Assembly (NCBI GenBank): GCA_043778415.1
Contig: JAYWGG010000035.1
Coordinates: forward strand, 1-9,254
From: JAYUHK01 sp043778415
GTDB lineage: Bacteria > Bacteroidota > Bacteroidia > Chitinophagales > Saprospiraceae
Direction of reading: 5' to 3'
DNA: 9,254 bases
Position numbers and translations under genes: made by a program. Each line of letters opens with the position of its first letter. Position 1 is the stretch's first letter. The notes under the pieces were generated by a model. The model did no database searches. It saw only the letters and a program-made list of their open reading frames with translations, and was not told the DNA's origin. Shown here piece by piece: positions 1 to 5,080 of this stretch.

Positions 1-194
1 CGCCCAACTTACAAAACAGTAAGCTGACTTTGAGGCTCTGCAACCAACTCGGGCAGACGGTTCATTCGCAAGCGTGGCGACAGGAAAGTAGCACCCAAAT
101 CATCTCTGTGGCTTCGCTGCCAAGTGGTTTTTATGTGGTGTCGGTGACCAATGGCGCAGAAACTTGGTATCAGAAAGTCATCGTGCAGCGATGA
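1..194 (+). CDS. T9SS type A sorting-domain protein, C-terminal end only (partial at left edge)
   Basis: Only the last 63 codons are inside the window, in the frame whose first complete codon starts at base 3 and whose TGA stop is at 192-194. The visible residues read as a type A C-terminal sorting domain of the type IX secretion system: a beta-strand with KLTLRLCNQLGQTV, then SLPSGFYVVSVTNGAETWY and the terminal strand QKVIVQR. The pattern of a 'LGQ' turn, a 'LPSGxYxVxV' strand and a final 'QKVIV' strand is the known signature (TIGR04183-like). Such domains carry cargo through the outer membrane and are removed or anchored at the cell surface. What the passenger protein does cannot be known from this fragment. 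The gene is convergent with the ZIP gene and probably ends at the terminator at 276-313. Gene callers miss it because it has no start inside the window. Confidence 0.85.
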   Translation, partial: PNLQNSKLTLRLCNQLGQTVHSQAWRQESSTQIISVASLPSGFYVVSVTNGAETWYQKVIVQR

Positions 195-275
195 AAAAGC
201 TGAAAACAATCAGAAATAGTTAGCTAAAGAACTTAAACCAAACAATCGGTCTAATATTTTTGTAAAATATGCGTC

Positions 276-313
276 AAAAAAACAGCGATTTTAAGAAAAA
301 TCACTGTTTTTTT
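276..313. terminator. Bidirectional rho-independent terminator between convergent genes
   Basis: A run of seven A (276-282) and CAG, one mismatched C (286) and GATTTT form the left arm. AAGA (293-296) is the loop, and AAAATC, one mismatched A (303), CTG and seven T (307-313) form the right arm. The A and T runs give a U-tail in either direction, so it can end both the + strand T9SS type A gene and the minus-strand ZIP gene. The T-run touches the ZIP stop codon (TGA complement at 313-315), so the ZIP stop lies directly against the hairpin. Between 195 and 275 I see nothing else. Confidence 0.8.
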
Positions 314-1020
314 CAACTAATTGCCGCCGCAGTCGCTATCCCAACAGCAATAGCAAGCAATCTGCGCCAAGGGATTTGGTGGTGATTGGACGCGCTGCCA
401 CTGCTATCTACTTCAAATAAAATCGTGGTAGCAATGTGTAAAAAAGAGCCGATGACAACGGAAATAATTCGGTGTTCTGTGACATCTGAAAGTTGAAGAT
501 TTGCGCCTATCGTCGCGCCCAAAGGCGGCATAAATGAGAACAGTAACAGACAGAAAAAAGCAGTTTTGGGCGTATATTTGGAGGACAAAAACAACACGAC
601 CAATGCAAAAGCCGCAGGTGCGTGGTGCAAAATAATACCATAAAATAAGTGCGAATCTCCAATATTGCTCAACGGAATCCCCTCAAAAAAAGCGTGAACG
701 CACAGTCCCGTCATAATCTGCACAGCAAACGAGCCGCTGGGCTGGTGAGGAAGGTGAAAATGCCCGTGTTCGACACCGCGAGAAATTTGCTCCAGCAATA
801 ATTGAATGAAAAAACCGAGCAAAATCCAGTAACCAGCTTCCTCCGAGAGTTTGGCAAACACCTCCGGAAGCAGGTGCAGCATCGTGATTCCAAAAATATA
901 CGCTCCGCTAAACGAAAGAAAAATTTGTAACCAAAATTGGGTATTCTTTTGCACGAAAAAGCCGATGCTGCCAGCAGCAAAAACGGTAAAAAATAGAAAG
1001 AAATAGTCGCTTATTTGCAT
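313..1020 (-). CDS. ZIP family metal transporter
   Basis: This 235-residue polytopic inner-membrane protein is of the ZIP (Zrt/Irt-like) type, which brings zinc, iron or manganese into the cytoplasm. Seen directly: an N-terminal hydrophobic helix (residues about 6-24), HLLPE at 49-53 at the end of the second helix, and a histidine-rich loop at 85-92 (HGHFHLPH) before TM4. TM4 carries H109 in HAFFEG, the metal-binding HxxxEG signature, and TM5 carries HHAP (132-135). Two further hydrophobic stretches follow, and a histidine in SFLHIATT at 195. The length is usual for short bacterial ZIPs. It is the last gene of the VWA-methyltransferase-PAP2-ZIP block, 27 bases after the PAP2 stop, and ends in a terminator hairpin. 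The start ATG fits the first helix. Metal specificity cannot be told from sequence. The usual second-site residues look replaced (see findings). Confidence 0.92.
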   Translation of the reverse strand: MQISDYFFLFFTVFAAGSIGFFVQKNTQFWLQIFLSFSGAYIFGITMLHLLPEVFAKLSEEAGYWILLGFFIQLLLEQISRGVEHGHFHLPHQPSGSFAVQIMTGLCVHAFFEGIPLSNIGDSHLFYGIILHHAPAAFALVVLFLSSKYTPKTAFFCLLLFSFMPPLGATIGANLQLSDVTEHRIISVVIGSFLHIATTILFEVDSSGSASNHHQIPWRRLLAIAVGIATAAAIS

Positions 1021-1023
1021 AGC

Positions 1024-1080
1024 TTTTTGTCAAAAAATAAATAAATATCAAATATTTTGTAAATTTTTGATGTCAAAAAT
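1024..1080. promoter_or_regulatory. Two similar dyads upstream of the ZIP gene, possible operator (weak)
   Basis: Two short palindromes share the word TGTCAAAAA. The first is TTTTTG-T-CAAAAA at 1024-1036. The second is ATTTTTGA-TG-TCAAAAAT at 1063-1080. Their shared words begin 43 bases apart, close to four helical turns, which would put both on one face of the DNA. The first lies 4 bases upstream of the ZIP ATG; the second lies inside the last codons of PAP2 A. Metal importers are often controlled by Fur-family repressors that bind dyads, so an operator is imaginable. The DNA here is very AT-rich, however, and the dyads do not match a consensus I can name, so chance is a serious alternative. 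Confidence 0.2.
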
Positions 1081-1632
1081 ATTAATTTTTTGGAAAATTT
1101 TAAGAAAAATAACTGCCAGAATTGTTCCCAAAAAAGCTCCCGCCAAAATATCCGTAGGATAATGTACGCCCACATAGATTTGTGCTATGCTGATAGAAGT
1201 CGCCCAAAAGATGAGTAAAAATTTTAGCCATTTCCAACGCCGTCCGAGTGTAACGCCAACAAAGACAGCTATTGCAAAATGATTGGCAGCGTGGGAGGAC
1301 GGAAAACTGTAGCCTGTGCCGCAAGGAATTAATTTTTTTACCTGAAAGTCCATTGCTTTTTCACGACAAGGTCGGACGCGTTGAACAGCTTTTTTGATTA
1401 TTGAGCTGCTCGTAAAGTCGCTACAAGCAACCAACACAGCTAAGCAAAAAATAAAAAAAGCACTTTTTTTTAACTCAAAATTAAGAAACAAAAAGCTGAT
1501 AAAAAAAACATAAAGTGGCGACCAAAAAAAAGGATTTCTCCAAAGCGTAGCTAATGAATCCAAAAAAGGAAGGTGGCAGACGGTGTTGAAAAAGTAAAAG
1601 AAATATTGGTCAAATTGGTGTATAAAATTCAT
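1048..1632 (-). CDS. PAP2-family membrane phosphatase (PAP2 A), variant C3 motif
   Basis: This 194-residue membrane protein belongs to the type 2 phosphatidic acid phosphatase family. Members of the family remove phosphate from lipids such as phosphatidic acid, phosphatidylglycerol phosphate, undecaprenyl pyrophosphate or lipid A at the outer face of the inner membrane. Motif C1 is K80-x6-R87-P88. Motif C2 is PSSH (111-114), with Ser in place of the usual Gly. Motif C3 is AQIYVGVHYPTD, with catalytic H157 and D161 in place but Q151 where Arg is usual and A150 where Ser is usual. Hydrophobic helices lie around 37-51, 57-72, 117-130, 136-153 and 161-178. The ATG overlaps the methyltransferase stop as ATGA (1632-1629), a classic sign of translational coupling. 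The C-terminus is Asn/Ile/Lys-rich and AT-rich. The substrate is not deducible. Confidence 0.93.
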   Translation of the reverse strand: MNFIHQFDQYFFYFFNTVCHLPFLDSLATLWRNPFFWSPLYVFFISFLFLNFELKKSAFFIFCLAVLVACSDFTSSSIIKKAVQRVRPCREKAMDFQVKKLIPCGTGYSFPSSHAANHFAIAVFVGVTLGRRWKWLKFLLIFWATSISIAQIYVGVHYPTDILAGAFLGTILAVIFLKIFQKINIFDIKNLQNI

Positions 1633-2360
1633 ATTTTTTGGGCAATAATTAGCTGGCGCGGCGAGTGCTGCTCATCAAACGGAGAAAGTTGATAGTCGCC
1701 GAATCGGTGTAAAACTTTTAGATTGGCTTGCCCGAGCAAGTTATCGAAATCTGACGTTGAAAAAAGTTGTACTCTTTCCTTGAAGTGAAATACATTTCCA
1801 GCATCTCGGACTTCGATTTCTTTTTCTACAAAGCCTTTCACGACTTTTTTAGATATAAAAAAGTCAATTTTCCCGACTTTTTTGTGACATTCCGAAATAA
1901 TATCTTTTGTGACATAGCTTGAATTGAAATAATCCAAAACAAAAAGACCATTTGGCTTCAGATTTTGCCAAACCGCTTGCAAAGTTTTTAGGTTATCTCT
2001 TTCGCTGTCAAAATATCCGAAACTGGTAAAAATATTAAATACCGCATCGAAGTAGTTGATTCTCAACGACTTGCGCATATCGTGAACGAAAAAAGTAAGC
2101 TCCTCCGTTTCGCTGCTTATATTTTGTAAAATACTTTCTTCCGACAAGTCTGCGCCCACCACTTCGTAGCCGCGCGAAGCCAAATATTTTGAAAATCGAC
2201 CCTTGCCGCAAGCCAAATCCAAAAGCCGCGACGAGGGCGGTAAGTGCAAAAAATCCAACAAAACCGCTCCGAGTTCCTTCGCTTCTTCCTCATTGTGGTC
2301 GCCATAAAGCGCGTGATAATACGCCGTATCGAACCAAGTTTCAAACCATTCTTTTTTCAT
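1629..2360 (-). CDS. Class I SAM-dependent methyltransferase
   Basis: This 243-residue soluble protein has a Rossmann-fold methyltransferase core. Motif I, the SAM-binding glycine loop, is LLDLACGKGR at residues 46-55. The acidic residue that holds the ribose is D71 in VVGADLS. FDAVFNIFTSFGYF (104-117) is the motif II/III region and LFVLDYFN (139-146) is the next core strand. The N-terminal 45 residues form a helical cap with a WFETWFDTAYYHALYG opening, common in small-molecule methyltransferases of the Methyltransf_25 type. Nothing identifies the acceptor substrate. It starts 31 bases after the VWA stop, and its own stop overlaps the PAP2 A start (ATGA), so it sits in the middle of the operon. 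The ATG at 2360 gives a complete domain. The family assignment is firm; the biological role is open. Confidence 0.93.
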   Translation of the reverse strand: MKKEWFETWFDTAYYHALYGDHNEEEAKELGAVLLDFLHLPPSSRLLDLACGKGRFSKYLASRGYEVVGADLSEESILQNISSETEELTFFVHDMRKSLRINYFDAVFNIFTSFGYFDSERDNLKTLQAVWQNLKPNGLFVLDYFNSSYVTKDIISECHKKVGKIDFFISKKVVKGFVEKEIEVRDAGNVFHFKERVQLFSTSDFDNLLGQANLKVLHRFGDYQLSPFDEQHSPRQLIIAQKI

Positions 2361-2391
2361 AATCGTTGCTGCATTTAGATTGTCAGCAGTT

Positions 2392-3492
2392 TTATCTGTG
2401 CCTTTTCGCCTTATTTTCTTTGTAATCCATAAAAATAAATTCGCCCAAACCTTGCAAACTGCTGTAAAAAGCCTTGCCGTTGTTGGCTTGCGTGAACTGA
2501 TCCACGAACTGCATCAAATACGGGTCGCGAGCAATCATAAAAGTAGTAATTGGAATATTCATTTTCTTGCATTGCTGCGCCAAAGTGAGCGTTCTGGTGA
2601 TAATTTTTTTGTCCAAGCCGAAGCTATTTTTGTAATATTTATTTCCTTTTTTGATACACGTCGGCTTGCCGTCCGTAATCATAAAAATCTGTTTGTTGGG
2701 GTTTCGGCGGCGTTTGAGCAAGTCCATCGCCAGCTCCAAACCCGCCACCGTGTTGGTGTGGAAGGGTCCGACTTGCAGATACGGCAAATCCTTGATTTCT
2801 ATCTGCCAAGCGTCGTTGCCGAACACAATAATATCGAGCGTGTCCTTTGGGTAGCGCGTCGTGATGAGTTCGGAAAGTGCCATCGCCACCTTCTTTGCGG
2901 GCGTGATTCGGTCTTCGCCGTAGAGTATCATCGAGTGCGAAACGTCAATCATCAGCACCGTACTCATCTGGCTTTGGTAGTACGATTCGTGGATTTCGAG
3001 GTCTTCGCCAGTCAGCTTGAACTCGTGGATTCCATGATTGATTTGGGCATTCCGGAGGCTGCTCGAAATAGAAATATTTTCGATAGGGTCGCCAAATTCG
3101 TAAGGACGCACTTCGGAGGTCGGCTCGTCGCCTCTGCCGTAATTTTTGGTATTGTGCTTGCCGGGGCGAGCTTTTTTTAGTTTCCCAAAAATATCTTCCA
3201 GCGCGCTTTGTCGCAGCGCAATTTCCATCTTGGAGCTTGGCACATATCGCGGATTTTCGGCATCTTCTTGTTTGATATAGCCTTTATCAATCAGGTCTTG
3301 AATAAAATCCGCCATGCCGTACTTTTCGTCCGTGAGCTTATAATCCTTGTCCAACTGCGTCAGCCAGCCCAACGATTCGCTGACATTTCCCGCCGTATAA
3401 ACAATGAGGTCCTGAAAAATTTTGAGTAATTTTTCAAAGTTCGCACCACCTTTTTCATCGGGTACGAAGTCCGTAAATCTCCAACCTATCAT
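2392..3492 (-). CDS. VWA-domain protein with intact MIDAS motif
   Basis: This 366-residue protein has no signal peptide, so it is likely cytoplasmic. Residues 1-110 form a helical N-terminal region (IGWRFTDFVPDEKGG, then LGWLTQLDKDYKLTDEKYGM and a pair of helices). A charged linker with KARPGKHNTKNYGRGDEP follows at about 107-124. The von Willebrand factor A domain spans about 175-355, starting with strand STVLMIDVSHSM. The metal-ion adhesion site is complete: D183-x-S185-x-S187, Thr in HTNTVAGL (T246/T248) and D274 in MITDGKPT. Proteins of this layout usually work with an AAA+ ATPase of the MoxR, ChlI or sigma54-activator-like type, with the VWA partner acting as substrate or ion-dependent adaptor. 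No such ATPase is next to it here. It is the first gene of the minus-strand block that continues with the methyltransferase, PAP2 A and ZIP. Upstream is a 305-base gap with no clear promoter. Confidence 0.92.
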   Translation of the reverse strand: MIGWRFTDFVPDEKGGANFEKLLKIFQDLIVYTAGNVSESLGWLTQLDKDYKLTDEKYGMADFIQDLIDKGYIKQEDAENPRYVPSSKMEIALRQSALEDIFGKLKKARPGKHNTKNYGRGDEPTSEVRPYEFGDPIENISISSSLRNAQINHGIHEFKLTGEDLEIHESYYQSQMSTVLMIDVSHSMILYGEDRITPAKKVAMALSELITTRYPKDTLDIIVFGNDAWQIEIKDLPYLQVGPFHTNTVAGLELAMDLLKRRRNPNKQIFMITDGKPTCIKKGNKYYKNSFGLDKKIITRTLTLAQQCKKMNIPITTFMIARDPYLMQFVDQFTQANNGKAFYSSLQGLGEFIFMDYKENKAKRHR

Positions 3493-3694
3493 ACTAAAAT
3501 ATTTTATTTATGGATAAGGAATGTAAGTAGTTATAAGTTTTTAGTTTTTAATTTTGAGTCATAATAAACTATTGAAAATCAACGAATTATGTCGAGTATT
3601 AAATGTCGTCTATTTAAGTGTAAGAATATATCTAAAATATACTACTCATTTTTTCTGCTCAATTACAACCAATTACTGCGTTATTTTTTCGTTA

Positions 3695-3709
3695 CAACGC
3701 CCTGCGTTG
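3695..3709. repeat. Tight inverted repeat CAACGC-CCT-GCGTTG
   Basis: This is a perfect 6-base inverted repeat with a 3-base centre, GC-rich in an otherwise AT-rich gap. A third copy of the word GCGTT lies just before it at 3678-3682. The local GC-rich island resembles the short intergenic repeated elements seen in some Bacteroidota genomes, but only one copy is visible in this window, so the repeat-family idea is inference. Confidence 0.35.
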
Positions 3710-3745
3710 CGCCTCAAAAATGCCTTGTTATTGTTTGAATTTATT

Positions 3746-3773
3746 GGAAAAATCTGAATATCTTATTTTTTCC
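3746..3773 (-). terminator. AT-rich hairpin, weak terminator candidate after the peroxiredoxin-like gene
   Basis: Read on the minus strand, GGAAAAA and TTTTTCC pair around a loop of about 14 bases, 25 bases after the stop of the peroxiredoxin-like gene. The stem is mostly A-T and no U-run follows, so it would be a poor intrinsic terminator. I list it because it is the only structure in the right place. Confidence 0.25.
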
Positions 3774-3797
3774 TCATTCCTAAAAATGTGACAGCCT

Positions 3798-4355
3798 TCA
3801 CAACTCACAACATTTAGCCAACTTCATATAATCGGGTACGTCAGACGCTAACTTATGGACATAACTTTCCCGAATTTCATTTCTAAAAATAATAAAAATA
3901 CCCGGCATCTGGAAGCCATCTCCAATCGGTCTGCCGAGTCCATAACCTTTCAAAATACCAGACTGAAAGCCACGCACGAAAGATTGCAGCCCAAAAAGCT
4001 GAGTCGCAGAGCCTTTTACAAGCCCGAAATGCGCATAATATTTGCACTCCGAATCCCCAACAAAAGTCGCATCGGGCATTTTGAACTTCGTAAAATACTT
4101 CTTTGCCGTCGGCTCGTCTGCCATGTGGACGAATACAATTTTTATGCCACTGTCCTCAATAGATTTTCGTTTTTTGGAGATTTCGTCCAACGCTTCTCTA
4201 CAAAAAGTACAACCAAAATGCCGTAAGAAAAACAGCATAATCGGTTGTTTTTGTGACAACGCCGCCAAGTCCTCTCCCCTATTGGTTTGCATTTCGCCCA
4301 ATATCTTCAAATCTACACTACCATTCGCAGCTTTGGGTTTTTCGTTTGCCTCCAT
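3798..4355 (-). CDS. Peroxiredoxin-like (AhpC/TSA-2, PRXL2-type) thiol protein
   Basis: From the ATG at 4355 the product is 185 residues with a thioredoxin fold. The redox centre is FLRHFGCTFCREAL, a CxxC pair at C49 and C52 on the first helix. The conserved downstream blocks of this family follow: VHMADEPTAKKYF, a third cysteine in GDSECKYYAHFGLVKG (C104), FGLQSFVRGFQSG, GRPIGDGFQMPG (142-152, with the cis-Pro site) and YVHKLASDVPDY, ending in a double cysteine KCCEL. Members are thought to reduce peroxides or act as thiol redox proteins; their true substrate is poorly known. There is no signal peptide, so it is cytoplasmic. An upstream in-frame GTG at 4433 would add 26 residues and overlap PAP2 B by 19 bases. 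I prefer the ATG because the family core begins only about 15 residues after it. It is the last gene of the LptF-PAP2 B block. Confidence 0.88.
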   Translation of the reverse strand: MEANEKPKAANGSVDLKILGEMQTNRGEDLAALSQKQPIMLFFLRHFGCTFCREALDEISKKRKSIEDSGIKIVFVHMADEPTAKKYFTKFKMPDATFVGDSECKYYAHFGLVKGSATQLFGLQSFVRGFQSGILKGYGLGRPIGDGFQMPGIFIIFRNEIRESYVHKLASDVPDYMKLAKCCEL

Positions 4356-4414
4356 TCGGATAATATTTGAATTTTTAAAACAATTTTCCGCACCGATTAG
4401 TTCAATTTGCGAGT

Positions 4415-5080
4415 TTAGAGATGCTGATTCCACTTACTTTCAGTCGGAATTTTTGTATTTTTGTAAAAATAAAAAACCGCCGTAGCTATCGAGGTGCCAA
4501 CGATAGAACCCAACAAAATATCTTCCAAAAAATGCTGAATTAAGTACATTCGTGACATCGCAACCAACGCCGCTGAACTGAAAAAAATAACTGCATCGCG
4601 TGTTTTGTTTTCTGAAAGCAACGCCAGCAAACTGAACAGCGTAAACGCCGCCAGCGTATGCCCAGAAGGAAAACTATTGAAGCCCGAATTCAAATCTACG
4701 CCCTCCACGGGGTGCAATTTTTCAAAAATATGCAGCTGATTGAAGTAAGTCATCGGACGTGGGTGCGCCAGATAATGCTTTGAAAAATAGGTAATTATTA
4801 AATTCAGTCCGCCCGCAATAGGTATCAAAATTGCTTTTCGATACTCAAAAAACAACAATACCAAAAAAGCAATTACAAAAGAATAAGCCTCTCCTACTAA
4901 CGTAAAAAACTGGAAAATTATATCTAAAATCGAGTTTCTGTGAGCGTCCAACCAAAATATTTCTTCGCCTTGTATGTGATTGTGCCACAAAAAAAACTGC
5001 ATGAGCAGCAAAAATATCAAAAATAAAGTAAAAAATACCAAATTATTTTTAATAATATTATTTATTGTGACATCGTTCAT
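4415..5080 (-). CDS. PAP2-family membrane phosphatase (PAP2 B), canonical motifs
   Basis: This 221-residue polytopic membrane phosphatase has all three catalytic motifs intact. C1 is K101-x6-R108-P109 in KHYLAHPRP. C2 is PSGH (138-141). C3 is S176-R177-x5-H183-x3-D187 in SRMYLIQHFLED. H183 is the predicted nucleophile and H141 the acid/base. Transmembrane helices are seen at about 13-32, 65-79, 83-99, 143-156, 163-177 and 188-205. The ATG overlaps the LptF/LptG stop as ATGA (5080-5077), so the two proteins are probably made together. Next to an LPS permease, a role on lipid A, phosphatidylglycerol phosphate or undecaprenyl pyrophosphate is plausible, but nothing in the sequence decides which. 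It differs clearly from PAP2 A in motif residues and length, so it is not a recent duplicate. Confidence 0.94.
   Translation of the reverse strand: MNDVTINNIIKNNLVFFTLFLIFLLLMQFFLWHNHIQGEEIFWLDAHRNSILDIIFQFFTLVGEAYSFVIAFLVLLFFEYRKAILIPIAGGLNLIITYFSKHYLAHPRPMTYFNQLHIFEKLHPVEGVDLNSGFNSFPSGHTLAAFTLFSLLALLSENKTRDAVIFFSSAALVAMSRMYLIQHFLEDILLGSIVGTSIATAVFYFYKNTKIPTESKWNQHL

Larger units (their letters stand above)
3493..3797. other. Intergenic region between two minus-strand operons
   Basis: About 305 bases separate the end of the peroxiredoxin-like gene from the start of the VWA gene. The only structures I see are a tight GC-richer inverted repeat at 3695-3709 and an AT-rich hairpin at 3746-3773. 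No TAnnTTTG box in the minus orientation lies close upstream of the VWA start; the nearest one-mismatch box is more than 200 bases away. Short open frames exist but carry no recognisable protein. The promoter of the VWA operon is expected here but I cannot place it. Confidence 0.5.

Noticed and set aside
9..209. Minus-strand open frame of 66 codons at the left edge
   Set aside because: The opposite strand encodes a clear T9SS type A sorting domain, so this is a shadow.
2367..2388. TGCTG/CAGCA inverted repeat between the VWA and methyltransferase genes
   Set aside because: It is a 5-base stem with a 12-base loop and no T-run, easily due to chance and unlikely to stop transcription within the operon.
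2380..3180. Long + strand open frame of 266 codons
   Set aside because: It is exactly antisense to the VWA gene, whose domain and MIDAS motif are unmistakable. The + strand translation has no recognisable motif.
3549..3556. TAATTTTG on the + strand, a perfect -7 box
   Set aside because: It has no -33 partner and no + strand gene downstream. One chance match in this much AT-rich DNA is expected.
3554..3757. + strand open frame of 67 codons in the intergenic gap
   Set aside because: It has no recognisable domain and runs through the palindromes. It is more likely non-coding.
4042..4485. + strand open frame of 147 codons
   Set aside because: It is antisense to the peroxiredoxin-like gene and the end of PAP2 B, and shows no protein features of its own.
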